Assembly (NCBI RefSeq): GCF_001669775.1
Contig: NZ_LXWK01000015.1
Span: 930,001-994,000, forward strand
Length of the DNA stretch: 64,000 nt
Origin: Rheinheimera sp. SA_1
Lineage (GTDB): Bacteria > Pseudomonadota > Gammaproteobacteria > Enterobacterales > Alteromonadaceae
Direction: 5' to 3'
This document shows, one piece after another, positions 7,549-15,121 of the stretch. Under the pieces are notes generated by a model. That model had not been told where the DNA came from and ran no database searches. It saw only the letters and a list, made by a program, of their open reading frames with translations. Each line of letters starts with the position of its first letter. The first letter of the stretch is position 1. Position numbers and translations under genes: made by a program.

Positions 7549-8537
7549 ACAATTTGAAAAGGTCGGCTCCAACGGCTGTGGCTGCAGCGATCAGTTTAAT
7601 GCTGTTAGGCGCATGCGCCACCAAACCGGCAACACCTGAAGGCGCCATTTACGCCAGGCAACAACTGAATAAACTGCAGGCCAGTGCCGAACTTGCTGCG
7701 TTAGCACCGGTCGCAATCCGGCAGGCTGATGCCGCAGTACAGGATGCGGAAAAACCAACCAAAGACAAAGCGTTGTCTGATCATCTGGTGTTTATTGCCG
7801 ATCGTAAAGTGAATATTGCCTGGGCACAGGCGCAAGACAAACACGCGCAGGATCAACGCAAATTGCTGACCGATGCCCGTGATGCTGCCCGCCTTGATTC
7901 CCGTACCCGCGAAGCTGATTTAGCCCGTTCGGATGCCAGTGTCGCCCGCAATGACGCTGAACGTGCCCGTGACGAAGCGGTTGCAGCCAGAACTGCTGCA
8001 GAGCAGGAAAGAATGGCTGCTGAACAAGCCCGCACTGGTGCTGAGCAAGACCGTCTTGCCGCAGAACAAGCGCGTAATGCAGCGGCACTTTCGCAGCAGG
8101 AAGCTGACAGTGCCAACGCCAAATCAGCTGATTTACAAGCGCAAATAGCGGCTTTGAATGCAAAAACCACCGAACGTGGTTTGGTAGTGACGTTGGGCGA
8201 TGTGCTGTTTGACACTGCCCAGTCGAACCTGAAAGCCAGCTCCAGCAGCCATTTAGCCAATTTATCGGCATTCTTAAAAGCCTATCCGGAGCGCGGTGTG
8301 ATCATTGAAGGTCATACCGATAGCGTGGGCGATGAAGATTACAACTTCGGATTGTCACAACGCCGCGCCGATAGCGTGCAGGGTTATTTACTCGGCCAGG
8401 GCATCGCATCGAGCCGGATAACCACCGCCGGCAAAGGTGAATCTTTGCCGGTCGCCGGTAATGACAGTGCCTCTGGCCGCCAGCAAAACCGCCGGGTGGA
8501 AGTGATTATCACCGATGCGATGACTGCGTCGAAATAA
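7545..8537 (+). CDS. OmpA-family lipoprotein with DUF4398-like coiled coil
   Basis: The 330-residue protein has a lipobox (LLGAC, Cys24), then an Ala/Glu/Arg-rich coiled coil to about residue 205. The coiled coil contains repeats of the type AAEQARxGAEQDRLAAEQARNAA. A C-terminal OmpA-like peptidoglycan-binding domain follows (about 210-325). It has the signature IIEGHTDSVGDEDYNFGLSQ and the NRRVEVII end strand, the expected diaminopimelate-contacting elements. It overlaps the DUF4398 gene by four bases. It probably links outer membrane and cell wall under envelope stress. Confidence 0.9.
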   Translation: MNNLKRSAPTAVAAAISLMLLGACATKPATPEGAIYARQQLNKLQASAELAALAPVAIRQADAAVQDAEKPTKDKALSDHLVFIADRKVNIAWAQAQDKHAQDQRKLLTDARDAARLDSRTREADLARSDASVARNDAERARDEAVAARTAAEQERMAAEQARTGAEQDRLAAEQARNAAALSQQEADSANAKSADLQAQIAALNAKTTERGLVVTLGDVLFDTAQSNLKASSSSHLANLSAFLKAYPERGVIIEGHTDSVGDEDYNFGLSQRRADSVQGYLLGQGIASSRITTAGKGESLPVAGNDSASGRQQNRRVEVIITDAMTASK

Positions 8538-8593
8538 GTTAAGTTCTGAGCAAGGATGCTCAACCAAATATTTTGTTTAAAACTAACAACATA

Positions 8594-8625
8594 CCGGGCA
8601 AAGCACTAACACGTGCTGCGCCCGG
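8594..8625 (+). terminator. Probable terminator after the OmpA-type gene
   Basis: CCGGGC-aaa-GCAC-loop-GTGC-tgc-GCCCGG forms a strong hairpin with a small internal bulge about 60 bp after the stop codon. The following sequence is pyrimidine-rich (CTCCTTCCCTTCTTTTTC) rather than a pure T-run, so termination may be partial. Confidence 0.5.
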
Positions 8626-8700
8626 CTCCTTCCCTTCTTTTTCAACACATTTTTCAACAATTGCTCCAGCCGCTGTTTCTGTACGAAAAACCACCGTTTA

Positions 8701-8716
8701 TGTGCGATTGCAGACA
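8701..8716. promoter_or_regulatory. Crp/Fnr-type operator, copy 4
   Basis: TGTGC-gattgc-AGACA is followed by GAC. It lies 87 bp before the gene at 8788. The right arm is the weakest of the set. Confidence 0.4.
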
Positions 8717-8787
8717 GACAGCTTGCGGCTAAACAGCCAAACTGAGCATCTGTACGAACCACCGAATACTGCAGAGGGGCCAATGAC

Positions 8788-9357
8788 ATGTTGAAAAAAT
8801 TCAAGCCAGTACTTACCGATTCACCGATCAGTAGCATTGGCAACCGCCAGCACATGTTGTCGGGCAGACGTTTGGCCGCAGTACCGGTTCGACTAGTCGC
8901 CAGCCGTCGCCCTGCCGAACAAATGGAACCTAACACAAGTTCGCCGCAGCGCACGACAACCACTGTCACTAGCCATTGGCCTCAACCGGGCTATGGTTCA
9001 GTTCAGCCCGAAGATATCAACGCCGTTGGCTCGATGGAAAGCTGGCGTTTGTTGTTAAAGCAACTCAGTATGTTGGTTGGAACCGAAGGCAGCGCCGCAA
9101 TTTTTTTTCACAGCATCGGCCAGCTTGGCACGCAATACCCGGCGCTCGGTGCAATCAACCCAAAACATAGCTGGCCCGAGCAACTGGCAACAGTACAAAA
9201 TACTTTGCAACAATTGCCGCAGGCTTCTGCTGCTTTTGCCCGGCAATCATTATGGTTTCGTGGTTGTCAGCTGATTACCAAGCTGCTTGGATTGTCGCTG
9301 AGCCGTCGCTTGCTAAATCAGGTCGCTACCGTGCAGAGCACTTATCAACATGGCTGA
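8788..9357 (+). CDS. 189-residue protein of unknown function coupled to a diguanylate cyclase
   Basis: The frame starts MLKKFKPVLTDSPISSIG. It has a basic, probably disordered N-terminal half (to about residue 70) and a helical C-terminal half (SMESWRLLLKQLSMLVGTEG ... LLGLSLSRRLLNQVATVQ). The stop overlaps the start of the GGDEF gene by eight bases, so the two are translationally coupled and likely act together. I do not recognise a family. The C-terminal half resembles a regulatory or binding domain, and one guess is that it is a partner or input subunit of the cyclase. A Crp-type site lies 87 bp upstream. Confidence 0.65.
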   Translation: MLKKFKPVLTDSPISSIGNRQHMLSGRRLAAVPVRLVASRRPAEQMEPNTSSPQRTTTTVTSHWPQPGYGSVQPEDINAVGSMESWRLLLKQLSMLVGTEGSAAIFFHSIGQLGTQYPALGAINPKHSWPEQLATVQNTLQQLPQASAAFARQSLWFRGCQLITKLLGLSLSRRLLNQVATVQSTYQHG

Positions 9358-10213
9358 TCCTCAAATACACCCAGGATTTGCCGCCGCCCATCTCACGTTA
9401 AACAGTCTCCACCAACAAGCCGTGCAGTTCAAAATCGAACTGCTGCGGCTGCGACAAAGTCTGGATCTGCTACAAGCAGAATTCAGCCAAACTCATCACA
9501 GCGATTTAATCGCTGCGAACCAGCAATTGGTGTTATCCTCAATGCAAGCCGAGCAAGAACTGGAACAAGTGAAAAGCCACGTAGGCGAACTCACCCGCAC
9601 CAGTCAGCGTGATGCGCTCACCGATACACCCAACCGCACACTGATGTTGGACCGCATTTCCCGTTCAATCAGTTATGCCCGCCGCCATCACCGGCAACTC
9701 GCATTAATTTTTCTCGATCTTGATCATTTTAAGCAGATTAACGACAACATGGGTCATCAGACCGGTGATGACGTACTGAAGCTGGTGACGCGCCGGCTAA
9801 GCAGTGTGTTACGTGATTCCGATACCATCAGCCGCCATGGCGGCGATGAGTTTTTAATTCTACTGTCGGCGATCGACAGCGACGAAGCCGTTGCTGCCAT
9901 CGCCACTAAAATTCTGCAGGCACTGGCCGCTCCGGTGATTTTTGTCGATAAGCCAGTGCAGATCCGCGCCAGTCTTGGCATCGCGTTTTATCCGATCCAC
10001 GGCACCGAAGCGCAGATGTTAATTCAGGCCGCTGATGATGCAATGTACCAGTCGAAACGCCGGGGTGGCAGCTGTTTTAGTATTTACAGCGCCGATACCC
10101 ACAGCCATCACAATGGCCATGCTGTTGATCTGACTGGATTTTCGACAAAATCGTATTCTCACCTTGTGCGTGTGTTGACGCACCGACAACCAGGCCGGCA
10201 ACGGCCATACTGA
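9350..10213 (+). CDS. Diguanylate cyclase (soluble GGDEF protein)
   Basis: The 287-residue protein has an N-terminal coiled coil (about 15-85) followed by a GGDEF domain (about 88-250). It keeps an intact catalytic GGDEF motif (RHGGDEF, about 164-168), metal ligands in FLDLDHFKQIND, and an RxxD inhibitory site (RDSD) exactly five residues before GGDEF. It should therefore make c-di-GMP and be product-inhibited. No membrane segment is present. The last 40 residues are unlike the family, and their DNA overlaps a Crp-type palindrome that serves the next gene. It is coupled to the unknown protein just upstream. Confidence 0.9.
   Translation: MADPQIHPGFAAAHLTLNSLHQQAVQFKIELLRLRQSLDLLQAEFSQTHHSDLIAANQQLVLSSMQAEQELEQVKSHVGELTRTSQRDALTDTPNRTLMLDRISRSISYARRHHRQLALIFLDLDHFKQINDNMGHQTGDDVLKLVTRRLSSVLRDSDTISRHGGDEFLILLSAIDSDEAVAAIATKILQALAAPVIFVDKPVQIRASLGIAFYPIHGTEAQMLIQAADDAMYQSKRRGGSCFSIYSADTHSHHNGHAVDLTGFSTKSYSHLVRVLTHRQPGRQRPY
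10169..10184. promoter_or_regulatory. Crp/Fnr-type operator, copy 5
   Basis: CGTGT-gttgac-GCACC is followed by GAC. It lies inside the 3' end of the GGDEF gene, 101 bp before the DUF883 gene (10270), implying an internal promoter for the yqjD-like operon. Confidence 0.45.
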
Positions 10214-10269
10214 CTTTTTTACCAGCTTAGTCGCCAACTGGCGCACCAGGCACCTAACCCGAGGTTATT

Positions 10270-10614
10270 ATGTCTAATCCAAGTGATTTTATGTCGAACA
10301 ACAAAGACCAGAAAATTGAACAAGTACGTCAAAGTGTCAACAGTGCCATTCACCATGTGTCAGATGCTATCCACCCGGCAATCGACAGTGTGACCACCTC
10401 CGCCCACAATGCAGTGGACCGTTTAGCGGGTGCTGCTGGCCATGCTGCGGAAAATATGGAGCTGAAAACGGCAGAACTGAACGCTGCGAGGGTGCGTCTG
10501 ACCGAAAAAGTACGTGGCCAGATCCAGGCTCGTCCATTAACCACCATTGGCGTAGCCGTTGCTTCTGGCATTGTACTGAGCTGGTTACTGAAATCACGCA
10601 AGTCCAGCAACTAA
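10270..10614 (+). CDS. DUF883 (ElaB/YqjD-like) ribosome-hibernation-type membrane protein
   Basis: This 114-residue protein has an amphipathic helical N-terminal region. It then has the C-terminal anchor of the family, RPLTTIGVAVASGIVLSWLL followed by basic residues, which fits a C-tail-anchored inner-membrane protein. E. coli YqjD and ElaB are stationary-phase proteins that bind ribosomes at the membrane. The start ATG has GAGG seven bases upstream. The next two genes match YqjE and YqjK in order, so the E. coli yqjDEK arrangement is preserved. Confidence 0.85.
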   Translation: MSNPSDFMSNNKDQKIEQVRQSVNSAIHHVSDAIHPAIDSVTTSAHNAVDRLAGAAGHAAENMELKTAELNAARVRLTEKVRGQIQARPLTTIGVAVASGIVLSWLLKSRKSSN

Positions 10615-10615
10615 G

Positions 10616-11215
10616 GTGGCTGAACAAGCAAACAGAGTGACTGCTGATCCGGTTGATCAGGCCCTGACGGCTGGGTTAACCGACGCTGACAGTGCTGCAG
10701 CACCTTCTGAGGTAGCAGCGACTGTTGTAACGCCGGGAGAGGCAAGCGCAGCAGCAGACACAACCAATGCTGAACCCGCAACGCCCGACCGCAGTTTAAC
10801 AGCTGCGGTAGTGGCGTTGTGGTTTGGTTTTCGCCAGCGGCTATATTCACAACTGCAATTATTGACTCTGGAAACACAGCGCGCGGCCCAAAGTCTGGTG
10901 CATATGCTGATGCTGGCGTTATTCGCGGCTTTGTTATTAATTAGCTGCTGGCTCGGTTTGCTTGGTATTGGGGTGTTGTTATTAAAAAGTGTCGGATTAT
11001 CAACCCTGGCGGCACTTTGTTGCGTGTTGTTGCTGAACGTACTGGCACTGCTGCTTTGTCTGAAACTTATCCGGACACAAAGCTGTTATCTGTGTTTTCC
11101 GGCGACCATGGCGCTGTTAAAACCAACCTCAAAACCAACGATCGAACCCACCACAAAAACAACCACCGCGGCGGCTGAACAGCCCACAGCAACCGGGAAT
11201 AACCGCGATGTCTAA
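10616..11215 (+). CDS. YqjE-like (DUF1469, phage-holin-superfamily) membrane protein
   Basis: It begins with GTG at 10616, one base after the previous stop codon, so it depends on coupling. The 199 residues comprise an Ala/Thr-rich acidic N-terminus, a helix (FRQRLYSQLQLLTLETQRAA), two long hydrophobic segments at about 97-120 and 126-148, and a Thr/Pro-rich tail. The two-segment core matches DUF1469 proteins. The N- and C-terminal low-complexity extensions are longer than in E. coli YqjE. It overlaps the next start by eight bases. Confidence 0.78.
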   Translation: MAEQANRVTADPVDQALTAGLTDADSAAAPSEVAATVVTPGEASAAADTTNAEPATPDRSLTAAVVALWFGFRQRLYSQLQLLTLETQRAAQSLVHMLMLALFAALLLISCWLGLLGIGVLLLKSVGLSTLAALCCVLLLNVLALLLCLKLIRTQSCYLCFPATMALLKPTSKPTIEPTTKTTTAAAEQPTATGNNRDV

Positions 11216-11654
11216 GCAAAAAACCACGCCACAACCAGTCTATTCGCTGAATGAACAAATTCAGCAACTGCAACAACAGATCGCTGCCGAGCGTAAGTTG
11301 CAGCAACACAACCAGCTTCAGTTCCGGCAAATTCTGACCGAGCGCCTGACCAGTTGGCCGGTGTTACTGGGTGGCATTGCCGCTGGTGTTTTGTTGCGTC
11401 GGGCATACATCACCGAAAATGCTCAGGTACAACGCCCGCCCGAATTGGCGACAGCACCAACATCAGAAATGTCGGCAGATGCCTCGGCACCAATTGCAGC
11501 AGAACCGCAATCTTACTGGAGCACCTTACTCAGTTTGCCACTGTTAACCCAAAGTATCTGGTGGTTGCTGCAACAGTTATGGCAATCCCAGCTGTTTCGA
11601 GATGTGGTCCGGCATAAGCTGATTAAACTCAATCATCGACACCCGCCTTACTAG
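11208..11654 (+). CDS. YqjK-like protein
   Basis: The 148-residue product starts inside the end of the YqjE-like gene. It has a Gln-rich coiled coil (SLNEQIQQLQQQIAAERKLQQ) and then a hydrophobic segment around WPVLLGGIAAGVLLRR. It is assigned to the YqjK group mainly by position as third gene after the YqjD- and YqjE-like genes and by the coiled-coil-plus-membrane layout. The C-terminal half (SYWSTLLSLPLLTQSIWWLL) is an extra amphipathic part. Function is unknown; it is probably an accessory membrane protein of the trio. Confidence 0.65.
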   Translation: MSKQKTTPQPVYSLNEQIQQLQQQIAAERKLQQHNQLQFRQILTERLTSWPVLLGGIAAGVLLRRAYITENAQVQRPPELATAPTSEMSADASAPIAAEPQSYWSTLLSLPLLTQSIWWLLQQLWQSQLFRDVVRHKLIKLNHRHPPY

Positions 11655-11908
11655 ACCCATTTTAAAGAATATTGATCGACATGTTTGTCGGCGTATTCGC
11701 CAGTGCAGACCGGCCTGGTATTTCTAACAACTGATCTGGCTATCAAAGCTCAGTTTTTTCATCCATTTTTGCACCCATCACACAAATCCAAGCCGCAGCT
11801 CTGCGCGCTTTTAATGATGCAACAAAACCGGACTGCCATGCCATCGGCGACAGTCCGGGCTGATATGACTCAGCTATGACAAAGATTTAATCCGCGTATC
11901 CAAGGTGA

Positions 11909-12337
11909 TTAGCCGTGGTGATCAGTTTCCACACCATAATACGCATGGATCCGCTTGCCCCAATTGCTGTCCGCCATATCCGGCCAATGGCCTTTATCAA
12001 AACCTGGCGCATCTTTGAGCCGGTCCAGATCAACATTCAGCACAAAGCGTTTTTCAACAGTATCCAGCGTCAGAGCGCTCCACGGAACTGCGAATAATTT
12101 TTCGCCCATTCCCAGAAAAGTACTGAACGACAACACGGCATAAGCGATGCGACCACTTGGCACGTCCAGCATAATTTCTTTGATGTCACCGAGATCTTCA
12201 CCGGCCAAATTATAAACGTCATTACCAATCAGGGTTTCTGCGCCCATCAGTTGTGGTCCCGGACCACGTTCAGTGACGCCTGGAATAAAACCAGGACTTT
12301 TGTACATGCCATAGGTATCACGATCATGATAATTCAT
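11909..12337 (-). CDS. PRC-barrel domain protein
   Basis: The 142-residue protein contains a PRC-barrel at about 30-100 (MGAETLIGNDVYNLAGEDLGDIKEIMLDVPSG... with AYAVLSFSTFLGMGEKLFAVPW). The domain occurs in RimM, photosynthetic reaction-centre H subunits and many small stress proteins. ATG 12337 was chosen because GGAG precedes it by six bases; an ATG four codons earlier lacks one. The C-terminus (HWPDMADSNWGKRIHAYYG) is typical of the stress-associated subgroup. It runs against the plus-strand genes of the cluster. Confidence 0.85.
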   Translation of the reverse strand: MNYHDRDTYGMYKSPGFIPGVTERGPGPQLMGAETLIGNDVYNLAGEDLGDIKEIMLDVPSGRIAYAVLSFSTFLGMGEKLFAVPWSALTLDTVEKRFVLNVDLDRLKDAPGFDKGHWPDMADSNWGKRIHAYYGVETDHHG

Positions 12338-12552
12338 CGTCAACTCCATTGAATCTCAAAGGGCCGCGTCCGGACGCTGGCATGCATGCTCAAACGGCTT
12401 ACAACTGCTGCAAAGGTCGGGCGCGGTCACTGCCGGCGACAGGTTTGTCGCCAGACTTATCCTGAGCGATACACCGGACGCTGTCTGTACGGCACAACAC
12501 ACTGACATCGCCAGCAGCTCATTCGTTACTCGTTGCATTTAATTATGCGGCT

Positions 12553-12568
12553 GGTGCGCCAGCGCACC
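12553..12568. promoter_or_regulatory. Crp/Fnr-type operator, copy 6
   Basis: GGTGC-gccagc-GCACC is followed by GAC. It is the most symmetrical copy, with arms GGTGCGC and GCGCACC around a CA centre. It lies 84 bp before the DUF3309 gene. Confidence 0.6.
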
Positions 12569-12636
12569 GACACTGTTGATGGCCACTTTTACACTACAGC
12601 ACTGATACATAGGATTTTTGGCAGAGGAGTGACCTG

Positions 12637-12789
12637 ATGAGCACCATTTTATTGGTAGTACTGATTTTGTTGTTGATTGGCGTCCTGCCAACCTGGCCGC
12701 ACAGCCGGGAATGGGGTTACCGGCCTGGCGGCTTCCTTGGCGTGATTTTGATCATCGTTATCGTGCTGGCATTGACCGGACGCATGTAG
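12637..12789 (+). CDS. DUF3309 membrane microprotein (50 residues)
   Basis: The frame ATG 12637 to TAG 12789 encodes MSTILLVVLILLLIGVLPTW, then a short polar loop (PHSREWGYRPGG), then a second hydrophobic helix ending LALTGRM. This matches the DUF3309 family of roughly 50-residue two-helix membrane proteins, with the typical LPTWPHSxxWGYxPSG loop. AGAGGAG lies about seven bases upstream. Function is unknown. It has the best Crp-type palindrome 84 bp upstream and belongs to the stress cluster. Confidence 0.85.
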   Translation: MSTILLVVLILLLIGVLPTWPHSREWGYRPGGFLGVILIIVIVLALTGRM

Positions 12790-12898
12790 CAGCCGACTGG
12801 CGCAACATCGGTCAGCACTAAGTTTTTTAAACTTTCGACAAAACACAATTGATTAAACCAAAACACCATTTAAACCAAAACAATAGGATTGATTTGAT

Positions 12899-13210
12899 AT
12901 GAAGAGCTTAAAAATTATTACCGCGTTTTTTCTGACTCTGGCACTGGCTTCAACGATTGGCTGTGGCGCATCAACCAACAAAGAAAGTACCGGCGAATAC
13001 TTCGACGACAGCGTGATTACCAGCAAGGTAAAAACTGCGATCTTCGCCGAAGAGACACTAAAAGTTGCTGAAATTAACGTCGAAACCTTTAAAGGTGTGG
13101 TGCAACTGAGCGGCTTTGTCAATTCCAGAGGCGATATCGATAAAGCAGTCACTGTGGCACGTCAGGTCAAAGGCGTGACATCAGTTAAAAATGATATGCG
13201 GGTGAAGTGA
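12899..13210 (+). CDS. Single-BON lipoprotein
   Basis: This 103-residue protein has a signal peptide with lipobox STIGC (about Cys22) and a short Ser/Thr linker. One BON domain follows from about residue 35 (FDDSVITSKVKTAIFAEETL ... VVQLSGFVNSRGDIDKAVTVA ... GVTSVKNDMRVK). It is probably an outer-membrane-anchored lipoprotein of the OsmY/DolP type. It is separated from DUF3309 by about 110 bp, so it may have its own promoter. Confidence 0.87.
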   Translation: MKSLKIITAFFLTLALASTIGCGASTNKESTGEYFDDSVITSKVKTAIFAEETLKVAEINVETFKGVVQLSGFVNSRGDIDKAVTVARQVKGVTSVKNDMRVK

Positions 13211-13318
13211 TCAGTCGCTGTTGACGATGGCCATTATCGCTGGCAAAGAATTGTTCGTAGGAAGTAAAACCGGGGCATCAACCGGCCCCCTCACTTTAAA
13301 TGTAGATGGAGCTTTATC

Positions 13319-13639
13319 ATGAAATTATTCCAACCTGTAACTTTCGCCCTGCTGTTATTGGGTACGCCGCTGCTGGCTGTCGCCGCAGTTGCCGACGCAC
13401 CAAACGACCAGACCACGGTCGCCGCACAGACCGACACTGACATTAGCAACCGCGTCAAACATGCGCTGCAAAGTGACAGTATGATGAAAAGTTATGAAAT
13501 TATGGTCACTAGTAATGATGCAGCAGTTGAACTCAGCGGTGAAGTAAACAAGCAGGCCGAAGTTGATCAGGCGCTGCGGGTCGCTACGGCAGTCGCTGGG
13601 GTAAAATCAGTCAATAACCGACTGACAATCAAAGAATAA
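13319..13639 (+). CDS. Single-BON periplasmic protein
   Basis: The 106-residue product has a cleavable signal peptide (LLLLGTPLLAVAAVA) without a lipobox cysteine. One BON domain follows (TDISNRVKHALQSDSMMKSYEI ... AAVELSGEVNKQAEVDQALRVA ... GVKSVNNRLTIKE). It is the third of four BON proteins in the cluster and converges on the binding-protein gene at 13670, with only 30 bp between the stops. Confidence 0.86.
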   Translation: MKLFQPVTFALLLLGTPLLAVAAVADAPNDQTTVAAQTDTDISNRVKHALQSDSMMKSYEIMVTSNDAAVELSGEVNKQAEVDQALRVATAVAGVKSVNNRLTIKE

Positions 13640-13669
13640 CCGTTAAAAAAATCATCAATCACCGATTGA

Positions 13670-14527
13670 TTATTTTGAAGACTTTGGTGGGTTCACATCA
13701 CTAATAAACTGCGGTAAGTATTTTTGCAGCTGCAGTTGGCGGTGTGGACTTAACCACTGCATCATCGAGGTCTGATAAGCCTTGGTCGAACGCAACTTTT
13801 GGAGTGCCCGGTTAATATCCCGCAACCGCAATTCCCCTTCCGCACTATCCTGACAAGCTGCATATGAAACCATCAACGGATCTAGTCCGCGGATAGGCAA
13901 GTCAACCAACTGGCTTTTTTGCGGTGCAATCGATTGGAAATATCGAACCCTGTCTGGAAATTCAATCAGATAATCAAAGCGGTTTGCCAGCAGCAAATCC
14001 ACCGGATTAATATTTTGCAGTGACTGACTGCTTAAATTACTGTCGGCAACGTCCAGATATTGTTTCACGATTGCCGGGTAACCACGATTGCGCTCAACCA
14101 TGCCATTAATCGCCGGATCGGCGGTCACTTCGGCCAGCGCCACTCCGGCTCCGGTTTGCCATTGCCGTGCTAACGGGTGTTCTGCCCTTACATGCAACAT
14201 CACATTCACCGAAATCACCGCCGGAATACTGTAACGCATGGTTTTGGCGCGGGTCTCATTGTAAAGCAACGAAAAAATGCAAGTTTGAGCTGTGGGTGCA
14301 GCTAAGGCCTGTTCTACTCTGGCGAAATTACTGTAGTGCACCTGATGTCGATATTGCGGTAATTCCGCCATCAACATTTGCTGCATCTGATCAACGTGCC
14401 CCTGACCTTTTTCGGCACCATCAGCAATGCGAAATGGCGGCCAGTGCACGCTGAGCCAGTCAATGCCAGGTTTGGCCAGCACAGTGCCGGATATCAGTGG
14501 CAATACCAACAACACAACAGCCTTCAT
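13670..14527 (-). CDS. Periplasmic substrate-binding-like protein
   Basis: The 285-residue protein starts with a signal peptide (MKAVVLLVLPLISGTVLA); ATG 14527 was chosen for GGAG six bases upstream. It continues PGIDWLSVHWPPFRIADGAEKGQGHVDQM, a variant of the SBP_bac_3 opening in which the ligand pocket begins with WPPF. It resembles the orphan binding-protein group often annotated as TIGR02285. No transporter genes are adjacent. It is divergent from the BON lipoprotein gene at 14721. Its ligand is unknown. Confidence 0.72.
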   Translation of the reverse strand: MKAVVLLVLPLISGTVLAKPGIDWLSVHWPPFRIADGAEKGQGHVDQMQQMLMAELPQYRHQVHYSNFARVEQALAAPTAQTCIFSLLYNETRAKTMRYSIPAVISVNVMLHVRAEHPLARQWQTGAGVALAEVTADPAINGMVERNRGYPAIVKQYLDVADSNLSSQSLQNINPVDLLLANRFDYLIEFPDRVRYFQSIAPQKSQLVDLPIRGLDPLMVSYAACQDSAEGELRLRDINRALQKLRSTKAYQTSMMQWLSPHRQLQLQKYLPQFISDVNPPKSSK

Positions 14528-14630
14528 CACCACTCCGACTCGTTCTTTTATACAAAATAGCATCTGCAGCTTTTATCGTACAAGTTTTCTACAGCTTCGA
14601 AGCCAGTCCGCAACACCACACATCCATTGA

Positions 14631-14646
14631 GGTACGCCAGCGCACA
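14631..14646. promoter_or_regulatory. Crp/Fnr-type operator, copy 7
   Basis: GGTAC-gccagc-GCACA is followed by GAC. It lies 90 bp before the BON lipoprotein gene (14721) and about 105 bp upstream of the divergent binding-protein gene. Confidence 0.5.
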
Positions 14647-14720
14647 GACCGGACTTTGGTACCAGTGCAGTATGGTGGTGACCTCTTTCGCCCGAAAGTG
14701 GCTTACCAGTGAGAGCACAC

Positions 14721-15071
14721 ATGAACATAACCAGAAATATCATCAAGCCATTAGGGATACTGTTGCTGACCACCAGCAGCTTACTGGTAGTCAGTGGTTG
14801 CGATAAACCGCCTTCAGTCAAACCAGCGCCTTACACCACCGAAACCGTGCCGGTGGAACCCAGCGATCTGGCGTTAACCGCAGATGTGAAAGCAGCACTG
14901 CTGGAAGCGCCGGAAATTAATATGTTTGATATCGCAGTCGAATCAACCAAGGGTGATGTCAAGTTGACCGGCTTATTGGGCACTCAGGCGCAGATTGATG
15001 AAACGGTGCGGTTGGTAAAATTAGTCAATGGTGTGAAAGCGGTGAACAACGAACTGGCCATTAAACAATAA
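14721..15071 (+). CDS. Single-BON lipoprotein
   Basis: The 116-residue protein has a signal peptide with lipobox VVSGC, a Pro/Thr/Val-rich linker and one BON domain (about 48-115: LALTADVKAALLEAPEINMF ... DVKLTGLLGTQAQIDETVRLV ... GVKAVNNELAIKQ). ATG 14721 was chosen; a GTG at 14709 would add four residues. The linker is longer than in the lipoprotein at 12899. It is the last gene of the stress cluster. Confidence 0.86.
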   Translation: MNITRNIIKPLGILLLTTSSLLVVSGCDKPPSVKPAPYTTETVPVEPSDLALTADVKAALLEAPEINMFDIAVESTKGDVKLTGLLGTQAQIDETVRLVKLVNGVKAVNNELAIKQ

Positions 15072-15087
15072 GCCAGCTTGTGTCGGG

Positions 15088-15121
15088 ACAAATGCTGAAG
15101 CTGTGAAGGGTCAGCATTTGT
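15088..15121. terminator. Hairpin between convergent genes
   Basis: ACAAATGCTGA (15088-15098) pairs perfectly with TCAGCATTTGT (15111-15121) across a 12-nt loop. It ends against the stop codon of the convergent GGDEF gene. It lacks a long T-run but could end transcripts from both sides. Confidence 0.55.

Noticed and set aside
8573-8794. 73-residue plus-strand frame before the gene at 8788
   Set aside because: It runs through the probable terminator hairpin and the Crp-type site and has no domain or good start signal.
11685-11879. 64-residue plus-strand frame between the YqjK-like and PRC-barrel genes
   Set aside because: No ribosome-binding site and no recognisable pattern; the 254-bp gap otherwise shows no clear signal.
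12356-12538. 60-residue minus-strand frame upstream of the PRC-barrel gene
   Set aside because: It occupies the expected promoter region of that gene and lacks a ribosome-binding site and family features.
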